In this document: positions 45,189 to 54,317 of the stretch, piece by piece
Layout: each line of letters opens with the position of its first letter
How positions within the stretch are numbered: the first letter of the stretch is position 1
DNA from: NBLH01 sp050296515
GTDB lineage: Bacteria; Bacteroidota; Bacteroidia; Bacteroidales; NBLH01
Assembly: GCA_050296515.1 (NCBI GenBank)
Contig: JBNKRJ010000026.1
Coordinates: forward strand, 4,121-68,120
Direction of reading: 5' to 3'
Length of the DNA stretch: 64,000 nucleotides
The notes under the pieces: model-generated
What the model was told of the DNA's origin: nothing
Databases searched by the model: none
What the model saw: only the letters and a program-made list of their open reading frames with translations
Translations under genes and position numbers: made by a program

Positions 45189-45243
45189 AAACGAAAGCAT
45201 AGCTGAATATGCAATAAAAACGTTATTTTTATTGCAAAAAATC

Positions 45244-46155
45244 ATGAAGTTTTCCCTAATGCTCGCCTTTTTATTGTTTTTGGCTTGTAATCACCCTGCA
45301 GAAGATACAGTTAAAACGCAAAAAAAAGTTCGACCTCAGCTAAGTAGTTATTCTAAACTTGCTCCTCTGCACAAAAAACTTGGAGTACCAAGGCCCGGTG
45401 ACTGGCTCTATGATCACGATGAAAAAGGCCAGGCTTTTGGGAATTATATTACTGATATAAGAATGTGCCCAAATGACACCATGAAGCGAATAGTTATTTT
45501 ACCACTCGGGTTATTTAATAATTTGGAAATAAGATTGTTAAAAGAGACTGCAAATTATGCAAGTATATTTTTTATGCTTGATGTTGAGTTATTTGGTGCT
45601 GTTTCAGATAAAGTGGTCCCCAAAGATTCCAGACGAGAAAGATATTATGGGGATCAGCTTCTTACCAAATACATTTTAAAGCATGTTTTGTTAGAAAACA
45701 TTCCAGATAGTACTTTATCATTCATTGCAATTACCAATAAAGATCTTTATCCTGCTGACGATTGGAATTTTGTTTTCGGACAGGCTTCTTTGAAGAAAAG
45801 AGTAGGAGTTTCATCTTATCGTAGATATTTTGAAGACCAGTTGGATTCAACCAATTTTGATATTTGCTTCAACCGAATAATCAAAACAACTACTCATGAG
45901 CTTTGCCATATGTTTGGATTAAAACATTGCAGAATTTACAAATGCCTGGTTAATGGAAGCAACAATATGGACGAGGCCGATAGTAAGCCACTTTGGCTGT
46001 GTCCTGAATGCCTGGCAAAGCTGCAAAACTGCATTGGGTTTGATTTGTTTGAGCGTTATGATAAATTAACTGAGTTTTTCACTGAAAACAAAATGCTTAC
46101 AGAAGCAAATCATTATAAAAAATCCAAGCAGCTAATGTTGGCTCAAAATGATTAA
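45244..46155 (+). CDS. Lipoprotein archaemetzincin (M54-like peptidase)
   Basis: A 303-residue predicted lipoprotein (lipobox FLAC). It has the archaemetzincin zinc motif TTHELCHMFGLKHC, that is HExxHxxGxxH followed by Cys, and the downstream CPECLAKLQNC that belongs to the four-Cys structural zinc site of M54 peptidases. Most archaemetzincins are cytosolic; a lipid-anchored copy is unusual. Substrate unknown. The Met at 45244 begins the lipoprotein leader. A 10-bp palindrome (GCAATAAAAA) lies just upstream at 45211-45235. Confidence 0.85.
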   Translation: MKFSLMLAFLLFLACNHPAEDTVKTQKKVRPQLSSYSKLAPLHKKLGVPRPGDWLYDHDEKGQAFGNYITDIRMCPNDTMKRIVILPLGLFNNLEIRLLKETANYASIFFMLDVELFGAVSDKVVPKDSRRERYYGDQLLTKYILKHVLLENIPDSTLSFIAITNKDLYPADDWNFVFGQASLKKRVGVSSYRRYFEDQLDSTNFDICFNRIIKTTTHELCHMFGLKHCRIYKCLVNGSNNMDEADSKPLWLCPECLAKLQNCIGFDLFERYDKLTEFFTENKMLTEANHYKKSKQLMLAQND

Positions 46156-46172
46156 CTTCACATTAAAAAACA

Positions 46173-46631
46173 ATGAAAATAAAGTGTCTGATTTTTATGG
46201 GTATACTCTCATTTATTCTAAGCAGCTGTAAAAAACCTGATTTTGATAAACTGGTTTACGAAACATACAATGGGTCTTTAGCCCCGGAGTATAGAGAACG
46301 TGACATTATTGAACTCACAAAAGACAGTATCACATACACTGCTTTTTCACCTAATAGTGAGAACTTTGAATTAACAGTAGAACAAAAGGAGGTAAGCAAA
46401 ATTGATAGTACCGATTTCGAAAAAATTAAGAAACAGTTGTACAAGCTTGGAGTTATTACATGCAAATCATCAGAAGACTGTGATGGTGGCGGTATGCATA
46501 CAATAACCGGTTATAAAAAAGGGAAGGTGGTCTTTTCAAACACTCATTATGGTTGTGGCGGTGAATGCTCTGGCTTTTACGATTTGCTTAAATCCTTAAA
46601 TGGGTACAAGCATAGTAAAACAAAGGAGTAA
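46173..46631 (+). CDS. Small lipoprotein of unknown function
   Basis: A 152-residue predicted lipoprotein with lipobox LSSC at Cys19 and KKP following. It has a beta-rich body and, near the end, DCDGGGMHTITGY and YGCGGECSGFYDLL, whose Cys and Gly pattern suggests disulfides. It follows the archaemetzincin gene by 17 bases and may be its partner. The family is unknown to me. Confidence 0.65.
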   Translation: MKIKCLIFMGILSFILSSCKKPDFDKLVYETYNGSLAPEYRERDIIELTKDSITYTAFSPNSENFELTVEQKEVSKIDSTDFEKIKKQLYKLGVITCKSSEDCDGGGMHTITGYKKGKVVFSNTHYGCGGECSGFYDLLKSLNGYKHSKTKE

Positions 46632-46696
46632 TTGTTTGTGGCTTTTATTTTTTACGATAAACTACCACTTAATTAGAAAGTTTTTATAATAATATA

Positions 46697-46741
46697 TAAT
46701 ATCTGAACATTATATAACTAAAATATAATGCTTAGATATTA
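46697..46741. promoter_or_regulatory. Palindromic operator candidate before satD
   Basis: TAATATCTGAACATTATA (46697-46714) and TATAATGCTTAGATATTA (46724-46741) are inverted repeats matching at 16 of 18 positions, 9 bases apart, in the leader of the SatD gene. The left arm is itself a partial dyad (TATAAT/ATTATA). It would suit a dimeric repressor or the SatD protein itself. Confidence 0.55.
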
Positions 46742-46780
46742 TTTATTTTAGAAATTTGTATATTGTGATCCAAAACTAAA

Positions 46781-47464
46781 TTGAAATTGAACATTAAAGC
46801 TGTCATTACAGGAGATATTGTACACTCAAGAGAAGTGCATGATTTGCAGGTACTTTTGCAAGTGCTTAAGGAAACCATTCCAGAAATTGAGAAACAACTC
46901 AATACCAGAATGGACTTTGAAGTTTATAGAGGCGATAGTTTCCAGATAATGATAGGTAAAGCTGAACATGCAATTAAAATTGCGATTTTAATCAGAACAA
47001 AACTGCGCTCAAAAACATCATTTTCTGAATCTGAAGAAGCAAATGTCCCATTAGACAATTTATGGGATGCCAGAGTTTCAATAGGAATTGGACCAGTAAA
47101 TAAGCCTGCTAACAAGGTCGTTGAGTCAACAGGGGAGGCGTTTGAACTGTCTGGTAAACAGTTGGATAGCATGAAAAATACCCATGAAAGAATTCGCATG
47201 GCTTCTACCTGGGGGGCCCTGAACCATCAATTTGAAGTAGTGGCTAAACTTGGAGATGCAATTCTCAGCAGATGGACTTTAAGTTCATGCGAAGCAGCTT
47301 ACAGGCATCTTTTGTTTGGTGAAACTCAAAAGCAAATCGCTCAAAAACTAAATATATCACAACCGGCTGTTCACAAACGACTTAGCATAGCGAATATAGA
47401 TGCCATTGAAAGCATGATAAACTATCTAAACCTAACCATAAAAAAACAAATACATGGAATTTGA
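46781..47464 (+). CDS. SatD family protein with C-terminal HTH
   Basis: A 227-residue protein. The start (KAVITGDIVHSREV) and RGDSFQIMIG, with the DARVSIGIGPVN segment, are SatD family marks, a fold related to nucleotidyl cyclase domains. Residues ~170-215 form a helix-turn-helix (FGETQKQIAQKLNISQPAVH). It is followed by a DUF3307 gene with an 11-base overlap, the usual partner. Start is TTG at 46781 or 46787. Function is not established; a transcriptional or phage-response role is possible. Confidence 0.75.
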   Translation: MKLNIKAVITGDIVHSREVHDLQVLLQVLKETIPEIEKQLNTRMDFEVYRGDSFQIMIGKAEHAIKIAILIRTKLRSKTSFSESEEANVPLDNLWDARVSIGIGPVNKPANKVVESTGEAFELSGKQLDSMKNTHERIRMASTWGALNHQFEVVAKLGDAILSRWTLSSCEAAYRHLLFGETQKQIAQKLNISQPAVHKRLSIANIDAIESMINYLNLTIKKQIHGI

Positions 47465-48182
47465 AAACCTGTTAATACTCATTAAACTATTCGCCGCCCA
47501 TTTGATCGGCGATTTTGTAATTCAACCTGATAGTTGGGTAAAACACAAAGAGGAACACAAATTCAAATCAAAATACCTTTATTTTCATTCGCTGTTGCAT
47601 GGTTTATTGGCATATGTTTTTATTGCCGAATTTGATAAGCCATGGCTTCCACTTTTGGTTGTTTTTATTCACTATGGAATAGATATCACCAAGCTGCATT
47701 TTAGAAAGAGTTTCACGTTGTTTGCTCTTGATCAAGTTGTTCATTTCCTATCACTTGCAATTTTATGGTTGATTTTTTACGAAAAAGCTGACAGGGTTGG
47801 AAACCTGCTTGAAGACTTTGTATATAATGATACTTTTTGGCTGGTTGGAACAGCTTATTTAATCGTTTTTTGGCCAGGTTCAGTTATCATCAACCAGTTT
47901 ACTCTAAAATGGCAAAAACACCTGGAGGAAAACAGCGACTCAAGCCTTCCGGATGCCGGAAAATGGATTGGCCGACTTGAAAGAGTTTTAATTCTGACTT
48001 TTATCCTTATTAAACAGTTCGAGGCCATTGGCTTTTTGTTAGCTGCAAAATCGGTATTCAGGTTTGGCGATTTAAAAGATGAAAGCGACAGAAAGAGAAC
48101 CGAGTACATTTTAATAGGCACACTAATTAGCTTTACATTTACAATTGCTATTGGACTTTTTATTGCGCTTTTTTTGCGATAA
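47454..48182 (+). CDS. DUF3307 membrane protein, SatD partner
   Basis: A 242-residue membrane protein with about six TM segments. It opens with AHLIGDFVIQPDSWVKHKEE, the DUF3307 signature, and has His residues in YFHSLLHGLLAY and IHYGIDITKLHF. The overlap with satD implies coupled translation. The known pairing of SatD with DUF3307 supports the call; the activity is unknown. Confidence 0.8.
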   Translation: MEFENLLILIKLFAAHLIGDFVIQPDSWVKHKEEHKFKSKYLYFHSLLHGLLAYVFIAEFDKPWLPLLVVFIHYGIDITKLHFRKSFTLFALDQVVHFLSLAILWLIFYEKADRVGNLLEDFVYNDTFWLVGTAYLIVFWPGSVIINQFTLKWQKHLEENSDSSLPDAGKWIGRLERVLILTFILIKQFEAIGFLLAAKSVFRFGDLKDESDRKRTEYILIGTLISFTFTIAIGLFIALFLR

Positions 48183-48282
48183 TTGCAACAAAAGGCCTCT
48201 TTTGCTTGTATTTTAAAAGTGAAAGCTTTTAATGAGCAGAAATTTCCGCTTAAATATATGCTGTTGTATTTATTTATGATCT

Positions 48283-48290
48283 ACTTTTGT
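48283..48290 (+). promoter_or_regulatory. Possible -7 box upstream of asd
   Basis: TACTTTTG fits TAnnTTTG 33 bases before the asd ATG. The nearest TTG at 48265-48267 is 15 bases upstream, shorter than the usual 19-21, so the -33 partner is uncertain. Confidence 0.35.
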
Positions 48291-48323
48291 CGACTAATAT
48301 TTTCACCTTAATAATTTATCATT

Positions 48324-49316
48324 ATGAAAGTAGCAGTTGTTGGTGCCACAGGGTTAGTGGGCACAGTAATGTTAAAGGTTCTTGAAGAACGAAATTTCCC
48401 GGTAACCGAATTAATTCCGGTGGCAAGTCAAAAATCAGTAGGAAAAGAATTAACATTTAAGGGCAAAGGCTATAAGGTGGTAGGTATGCAAGATGCAGTT
48501 AACTTAAGGCCTGACATTGCACTTTTTTCAGCCGGAGGTTCAACCTCAAAAGAATGGGCTCCAAAATTTGCCGAAGTTGGCACTTTTGTTATTGATAATT
48601 CTTCAACCTGGAGAATGTATCCGGATAAAAAGTTAGTGGTTCCGGAAATAAATGCACATTTACTAACAAAAGAGGATAAAATAATAGCCAACCCTAACTG
48701 TTCAACAATACAACTGGTTGTAGCATTAAACCCATTGCACAAAAAGTATAAAATTAAGCGACTTGTTGTTTCAACATACCAATCGGTTACAGGAACAGGT
48801 GTTAAGGCGGTTGATCAACTTATGGATGAAAGAGCAGGAAAAGAAGCTAAAATGGCTTATCCATATCCCATCGATTTTAACTGTTTTCCTCATGGTGGCG
48901 ATTTTTTAGAAAATGGATATACAACTGAAGAACAGAAACTTATTGATGAAACAAGGAAGATTCTTGGTGATAATTCCATCATGGTTTCTCCAACTGTGGT
49001 TAGAATTCCAGTTGTAGGTGGTCACTCTGAGGCAGTAAATATTGAATTTGAAAATGACTATAAACTTGAGGATGTCGTTGAATTATTGAAAAACTCTGAA
49101 GGTATCACTTTGCAAGATGTTCCATCTGAGAACATTTATCCAATGCCTAAATATGCAGAAGGAAAAGATGATGTTTTTGTAGGGCGTATCCGAAGAGACG
49201 ATTCACAACCAAATAGTTTAAATTTTTGGGTCGTTTCGGATAATTTGCGCAAAGGAGCGGCTACAAATACAATTCAAATTGCTGAATATCTCGTTAAAGA
49301 AGGTTTAGTTTCATAA
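48324..49316 (+). CDS. asd: Aspartate-semialdehyde dehydrogenase
   Basis: Enzyme of 330 residues in the aspartate pathway to lysine, diaminopimelate, threonine and methionine. It has the NADP-binding VAVVGATGLVG start, the active Cys in ANPNCSTIQLVVAL, the TYQSVTGTG motif, and VRIPVVGGHSEAVNIEF with its His. It ends in RKGAATNTIQIAEYL, as is standard. Monocistronic, with a terminator after it. Confidence 0.96.
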   Translation: MKVAVVGATGLVGTVMLKVLEERNFPVTELIPVASQKSVGKELTFKGKGYKVVGMQDAVNLRPDIALFSAGGSTSKEWAPKFAEVGTFVIDNSSTWRMYPDKKLVVPEINAHLLTKEDKIIANPNCSTIQLVVALNPLHKKYKIKRLVVSTYQSVTGTGVKAVDQLMDERAGKEAKMAYPYPIDFNCFPHGGDFLENGYTTEEQKLIDETRKILGDNSIMVSPTVVRIPVVGGHSEAVNIEFENDYKLEDVVELLKNSEGITLQDVPSENIYPMPKYAEGKDDVFVGRIRRDDSQPNSLNFWVVSDNLRKGAATNTIQIAEYLVKEGLVS

Positions 49317-49340
49317 CCCGTTATATTTTAATTGTTTAAT

Positions 49341-49372
49341 AAAGCCTGGGAGTTTTTTTATTGCCAGGCTTT
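49341..49372 (+). terminator. Terminator after asd
   Basis: AAAGCCTGG and CCAGGCTTT form a 9-bp stem around a T-rich loop; TTTG follows. Confidence 0.7.
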
Positions 49373-49510
49373 TGTTTAAATACAACTTATGGATTTATGT
49401 TTTTTGTAACTATTAATCGTCTTTTTTGTCAAAGATAAAGCTGTTTCTGGTGAATATTTAAAAGAATGTATTTCCTTTGCAAAAGCAAATTATCAGGAAA
49501 CAGCTAGTTA

Positions 49511-51655
49511 ATGCCAAAAAGATTAGTGTATATTTTCCCGTTACTCCTTCTGTGGGTGAATTGTGCAACATTGTTTTCTCAGAACAACCTGGATACTGCT
49601 GCAATCAAGAAAAATGAGATTTCAATTACCCGACATCTGGCTGAGAAATATCTTGAACAAGAAAAGGGCTTTTCAAGTGGGGATGAAGCTCGTTTTGTAA
49701 GTTATCTGCACAAAAATAATGTATCAGATTCAGTTAAAATTCTGTTTGCACTGGGTTATATTAATTGCTTGAATAATAACTACTTAGATGCAATAAGGCA
49801 CTTTTTAATTGCGAATGAATATCTCAAGCGGAATAAGAATGAATTGTTAAACGCCGAGATAGTTTTTGAATTGGCCAATTCATATCAGCGACTGTTTTTT
49901 CTGAAGAAAGCTATTAATTATTATAAAATGGTTTTAGAGAAATATCCTGAATTCATTGAATTGGAGCGAAAAGATCGAATAATCATTGATATTGCTAATT
50001 CCTTTTACGATTTAAATCAGTATGATAGTGCCCATGCATATTATTCTTTAGCATTGGATAATTCAGTTAAGTTTAATGATCATCTGAATCAAATAGTGGC
50101 ATTAATTAATATGGGAAACTTGAGTAGGGCTGAAAAGAATTACTTGGAAGCCGATAGTATTACCAGAAAAGCATTAGCACTCAGCAAAATATTTAATTTC
50201 AACAACTTAGTTGTGATGTGCAAGTTCAACCTTGGTGAGTTGAGCTTTTTTACAAGAGATTTTGGTGCTGCTAAGAACTTATTTTCTCAGGTTTTGATGG
50301 ATGCCGAGAACTTTTCATATCAGAGATTGATTCCCGAAGCCTATAAATACTATGTTTTGATGGAGTTTGAAGAAAAAAACTTTAACGATATAATAACATA
50401 CAGCAATAGGTTTTATCAGGAGTCTGATAAGTTTCTTGTTCAGGATAAGAAAATCAGAGCAATTAAAGAAGTTAATAGGGTTTTAAATAAAATTAAGTTT
50501 GTTGGAGGTGCCAGTGAAAATCTTGAAAAAAATATTGAACTTCTTGATTCCATACTTGTAAGGGAAATTAAGGAAAAGCAACTATTGATGGAGTCTTTGC
50601 AGCAATTGACTGAATTACAGGGTAATTACAAAGACCTTGTAAACGAAAACACCTTAAAAAGTGAGAAACTCATCCGTTTTCAGTTAGTTACTCTGCTAAT
50701 TGTGGTTATTTTAATGATGGCCGGGGTATTTGCTATGGTTGTAGTAAGATCGCGAAATAAGATTAAAAAGCAGAATTTAACAATTCAGAAACAATTTGAG
50801 GACATTAAGAAAAAGAGCCAGGAAACTGAGGAGCTTAATCATGAAATAAATATGCAATCTGAAGAAATCAGAATGCAAAACGATCAGCTTCTATCCAACC
50901 AGAAAGAGCTTGAGAGGAAAATTAGAGAAAGAACAAAAGATCTTGAATTTGCATTGAAAAAAGCAGAGGAAAGTGATGATTTAAAGACTTCATTTCTTCA
51001 AAATCTTTCTCATGAAATAAGAACGCCTTTAAATGCAATTAATGGTTTTGCGCAGCTAATTAGCAAAGATGAAAATGTAAAAAAGGATTATGCCGATATA
51101 ATCGGTCAAAACGTATATGACTTAGTTGATATTATTGATAATATTGTACTGTTTTCTACGCTTCAGGCAAATCAGTACAGAACAAGCATATCCATTACTC
51201 CAATAAGCAGTATTATTAGCCAGCTTCAGGCTGATTTTTCTGTGATTAAGAACAAGTATAAGCGAAAAATAATTGATTTTAGTGTTAATAATCAAGTTGG
51301 AGAAAAACTAAGCTTAAAAACAGACCTGGCTCTTTTTCAAAAAGTACTTGTTCAATTGGTTGAAAATGCATTTAAGTTTACTGAAAAAGGTTCTGTTTCG
51401 TTAGGGATTGAGAATTTTGATGATGGTATTAGATTTTCGATTACTGATACCGGAATTGGAATTAAGAAAGAAAAACAGCCATACATATTTGATACTTTTA
51501 GAAAAATAGAGAGTGAAATGGTTTTTAGAGGAACAGGAATAGGGTTGGCATTAGTTAAAAAAATTGCAGATCTACTTAATGGAAAGATTTCTTTAACTTC
51601 CGAATTTGGGAAGGGAACATCTGTATTCCTTGATTTTAAAAATGAAAACATCTAA
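49511..51655 (+). CDS. TPR-containing hybrid-less sensor histidine kinase
   Basis: A 714-residue kinase with a signal peptide (residues 1-24), a periplasmic TPR-like helical region (~75-330), one TM segment (~395-415), a coiled coil (~420-485) and a HisKA/HATPase core. The phospho-His is in LQNLSHEIRTPLNAI; the N box LVQLVENAFKF and DTGIGI, GTGIGLALV boxes are intact. There is no receiver domain and no adjacent regulator, so its partner is elsewhere. The architecture is common in Bacteroidota. Confidence 0.9.
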   Translation: MPKRLVYIFPLLLLWVNCATLFSQNNLDTAAIKKNEISITRHLAEKYLEQEKGFSSGDEARFVSYLHKNNVSDSVKILFALGYINCLNNNYLDAIRHFLIANEYLKRNKNELLNAEIVFELANSYQRLFFLKKAINYYKMVLEKYPEFIELERKDRIIIDIANSFYDLNQYDSAHAYYSLALDNSVKFNDHLNQIVALINMGNLSRAEKNYLEADSITRKALALSKIFNFNNLVVMCKFNLGELSFFTRDFGAAKNLFSQVLMDAENFSYQRLIPEAYKYYVLMEFEEKNFNDIITYSNRFYQESDKFLVQDKKIRAIKEVNRVLNKIKFVGGASENLEKNIELLDSILVREIKEKQLLMESLQQLTELQGNYKDLVNENTLKSEKLIRFQLVTLLIVVILMMAGVFAMVVVRSRNKIKKQNLTIQKQFEDIKKKSQETEELNHEINMQSEEIRMQNDQLLSNQKELERKIRERTKDLEFALKKAEESDDLKTSFLQNLSHEIRTPLNAINGFAQLISKDENVKKDYADIIGQNVYDLVDIIDNIVLFSTLQANQYRTSISITPISSIISQLQADFSVIKNKYKRKIIDFSVNNQVGEKLSLKTDLALFQKVLVQLVENAFKFTEKGSVSLGIENFDDGIRFSITDTGIGIKKEKQPYIFDTFRKIESEMVFRGTGIGLALVKKIADLLNGKISLTSEFGKGTSVFLDFKNENI

Positions 51656-51674
51656 GCGAAAGGTTATCAGTTAA

Positions 51675-51890
51675 TTAAACCGCCAAATTAAAACTTTACT
51701 TTGTTGCATTATCCTGTATTTGTTCATACATTTTCAAAAGATTAATTTGTTTTTGTATCTTGTCGGCATTGCGGTGAGGAAATTTGTAAAGAGAGAAAAT
51801 CAATTGGTTTACGACCTGATTTCAACCCGTCAGAAACTGAAAACCCATTTTTTGGTGAATAATGAAATTAATCAATTGCATAAAGCATGA
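51675..51890 (+). other. Startless open frame in the gap before the acyltransferase
   Basis: The 267-base gap contains a 71-codon open frame ending at TGA 51888-51890, with a hydrophobic first half (LLCCIILYLFIHF, LFLYLVGIAV) and a charged second half (KFVKRENQLVYDLISTRQ). It has no ATG. It could be a small membrane protein with a TTG start or a remnant; a second frame is also open here, which argues for chance. Confidence 0.2.
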
Positions 51891-51922
51891 TTTATTTCAA
51901 AGATTTAATTAAATATTAACGT

Positions 51923-52759
51923 GTGAGAAAGTATATTGACCTTACCAAGGTTGTAAAAGAAGAACATCCGGCTTTATATAAAAGGCTACCGCGATTTGTT
52001 TTTAAACTTATAGAGCTTGTTGTTAAGCAAAAGACTATTAATGAGATACTTAACAAGTATATTGAACATAATGGTGTTGCTTTTACAGATAAAATGGTTG
52101 AAGAATTAAATCTTAAACTTGATATTGAAGGTATTGAATATCTTCCTGAAAATGGCCGATGCTTTTTTGTTGCTAATCATTTGTATGGAATTCTTGATGG
52201 ACTGATACTTGCTAACATTGTTGGTAATAAATACGGGAGGTTTATGGCTATTACAAATGATGCCTTCAATCTTATTCCACAACTGGATGAAATGGTTACA
52301 TCTGTAAATGTTTATGGAAAAAGTGCTAAAAATCAAATTGTTGAGCTTGATAAAATCTATAAATCAGATGTACCAATCAATCACTTTCCGGCAGGAGAGG
52401 TATCGCGAAAATACAACGGAAAAGTAGAAGATAAAGAATGGCACAAAAGCTTTATTTCAAAGGCAATTTCAGAAAAAAGAGACATTGTTCCAATATTTTT
52501 TCATGGAGGTAATTCAAAGCTTTTTTATTCAATTCATTCTTTGCGACAAAAATTGAAAATTGATGCCAATATTGAACTGATTCTACTCCCAAGAGAAATG
52601 TTTAAAAAGAAAAACAAAACTATAAAAGTAACTATTGGTAAACCAATATCATATCGATTGCTCGAAAGTAATTCATCACACAGTGATATGGCAAAGCTTG
52701 TAAAAGAACACCTGTATTCCTTAAAAAACAATCCTGAAGCAGATTTAATTTTATCTTAA
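51923..52759 (+). CDS. Lysophospholipid acyltransferase family protein
   Basis: A 278-residue PlsC-like acyltransferase starting at GTG 51923. The catalytic block is ANHLYGILDG, the H-x5-D variant (compare NHPLGxLDG) rather than the usual H-x4-D, and the second block is NHFPAGEVSRKY. A third hydrophobic block is IVPIFFHGGNS. It probably moves acyl groups onto lysolipids or aminolipids at the inner membrane. Two alternative starts upstream are closed by stops. Confidence 0.8.
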   Translation: MRKYIDLTKVVKEEHPALYKRLPRFVFKLIELVVKQKTINEILNKYIEHNGVAFTDKMVEELNLKLDIEGIEYLPENGRCFFVANHLYGILDGLILANIVGNKYGRFMAITNDAFNLIPQLDEMVTSVNVYGKSAKNQIVELDKIYKSDVPINHFPAGEVSRKYNGKVEDKEWHKSFISKAISEKRDIVPIFFHGGNSKLFYSIHSLRQKLKIDANIELILLPREMFKKKNKTIKVTIGKPISYRLLESNSSHSDMAKLVKEHLYSLKNNPEADLILS

Positions 52760-52921
52760 CAGTCAAAAAAATACATGTATTAAGCACAAAAAATACTATA
52801 TTTAAGCAAAATTGGTAATAATCTAAGGCAGATTTAAATATTATTTGATATTTTTTAAACAACAAGTGATATTTTGTAGAAAATTATTAATTCTATTGTC
52901 TGCAGTGTAATACATTCCTTT

Positions 52922-53443
52922 ATGGTAACCAGATTTTTTAAACGGATTTTTATTCTTCCCAACTTAATGCGCGATGCCGCTTTTGAGTTCAAAAATGACA
53001 ACTTTCTGAAGGCAATAGATATTTACAAAAAAGTATTAACCGTTTTTCCAAAACATTATTATGCTCATTTATGGTCAGGAACGGCATATTATGCTATTAA
53101 CCAAACAGATGAAGCTATTGTGTGCTATAAAAATGCTTTAAAAATAAATGCCAAAGGATTTGATGCCTACCTAAATTACTCACAGCTTGAAATGAAAGAG
53201 AACAGGTTTCAAAGTTCGCTTGATTTAATAAACCAGGCAATAAAATTCTCTCCTTTTAAAGCGGAATCGCATAGCAACTTGTACAACAGAAAAGGATTAC
53301 TTGAGTATTATCTCTACAATTATGCAGATGCCTTGGATAGTTTTAATAAATCACTTCAGCTGGTTCCGGAGAATTCCGATGCTATTAATGGCAAAGCAAT
53401 TGCCGCAAAAGGTCTTCTTTCAACAAATAATATTGCAAATTAG
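52922..53443 (+). CDS. TPR repeat protein
   Basis: A 173-residue protein built of about four TPR units. Each shows the W/A-LG-Y-A-F-A-P pattern, for example AIDIYKKVLTVFPKHYYAHL, AIVCYKNALKINAKGFDAYL and ALDSFNKSLQLVPENSDAI. There is no TM segment or signal. It probably mediates protein contacts. The gene stands alone on the + strand. Confidence 0.8.
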   Translation: MVTRFFKRIFILPNLMRDAAFEFKNDNFLKAIDIYKKVLTVFPKHYYAHLWSGTAYYAINQTDEAIVCYKNALKINAKGFDAYLNYSQLEMKENRFQSSLDLINQAIKFSPFKAESHSNLYNRKGLLEYYLYNYADALDSFNKSLQLVPENSDAINGKAIAAKGLLSTNNIAN

Positions 53444-53451
53444 CTTATAAA

Positions 53452-53483
53452 TTGCATTTTACTTTCATAAAAAGCTATCTTCG
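53452..53483 (+). promoter_or_regulatory. Promoter of the methyltransferase at 53521
   Basis: TTG at 53452-53454 and TATCTTCG at 53476-53483 are 21 bases apart, close to the TTTG/TAnnTTTG consensus with one mismatch in the -7 box. Confidence 0.5.
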
Positions 53484-53520
53484 CACTTATAACTCAAATT
53501 ATATTTAACTAAATCAATTT

Positions 53521-54291
53521 ATGAAAACAAGCTTTCGAGAGTGGCTTTTTAGAATCTGGTATTGGTACGTAAGCAATATCGATAAAAATGCCGAAATTTT
53601 ATTTATGAACTATGGATATTCATGTCCTGACCAGGATTTGCAATTAGATGAAAAAGACGAACCTAACAGGTATTCAATCCAATTGTATCATCACCTTGCT
53701 GCTGCGGTTGACCTAAAAGGAAAATCGCTGTTAGAAGTTGGAAGTGGGCGTGGAGGCGGTTTGTCATTCATAGCAAGCAATTTTCCGGTTGATAGTGCCA
53801 TGGGTGTTGATTTGAATCAACGTGCAGCTAATTTTTGTAACAAGCACTATAAAATAGACGGATTGAGTTTTATGCAAGGTGATGCTCAAAACCTTGATAT
53901 TCCTGACAACAGCTTTGATGCAATTATAAATGTGGAGTCTTCGCACAGATATCCTGATATGGGTTCCTTTTTAGCTCAGGTTAATCGAATACTGAAACCA
54001 GGAGGTTATTTTTTGTTAACAGATTTCAGATACGATTATGAAATGGAGGAATTGAAAAAGCAACTGAAAAATACTGGTTTCAATATCCTAAAAGAAGAAT
54101 TAATTACTCCTAAAGTGGTAAAAGCACTGGAACTTGATGATGAACGTAAACGAAGACTGGTTAAAAAATTAGCTCCTGGTTTTTTGCACAAAATAGCCCT
54201 GAATTTTGCTGGTACGATTGGTTCTGAAACCTATAACTACTTTGCTGATAGAAAGTATGAGTATTTCAGCTATGTTTTCCAGAAGAATTAA
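53521..54291 (+). CDS. Class I SAM-dependent methyltransferase
   Basis: A 256-residue methyltransferase. Motif I is LLEVGSGRGGGLSFI, the acidic loop GVDLNQRAANF, motif DAQNLDIPDNSFDAI and NVESSHRY, and PGGYFLLTDFR of the Methyltransf_11 type. An N-terminal hydrophobic helix (REWLFRIWYWYVSN) may attach it to the membrane. Family resemblance is to enzymes acting on polyketide or fatty-acid-derived lipids. It is convergent with a KAS III gene pair, which supports a lipid or polyketide substrate. Confidence 0.8.
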   Translation: MKTSFREWLFRIWYWYVSNIDKNAEILFMNYGYSCPDQDLQLDEKDEPNRYSIQLYHHLAAAVDLKGKSLLEVGSGRGGGLSFIASNFPVDSAMGVDLNQRAANFCNKHYKIDGLSFMQGDAQNLDIPDNSFDAIINVESSHRYPDMGSFLAQVNRILKPGGYFLLTDFRYDYEMEELKKQLKNTGFNILKEELITPKVVKALELDDERKRRLVKKLAPGFLHKIALNFAGTIGSETYNYFADRKYEYFSYVFQKN

Positions 54292-54317
54292 AAAAAAGCA
54301 GGTCTAACCTGCTTTTA
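54292..54317. terminator. Bidirectional terminator between methyltransferase genes
   Basis: AAAAGCAGGT and ACCTGCTTTT pair with a three-base loop, and A and T runs on both sides serve both directions. Confidence 0.8.

Noticed and set aside
45211..45235. 10-bp palindrome GCAATAAAAA before the archaemetzincin gene
   Set aside because: It is AT-rich with no T run on the + strand; a terminator or operator role cannot be supported.
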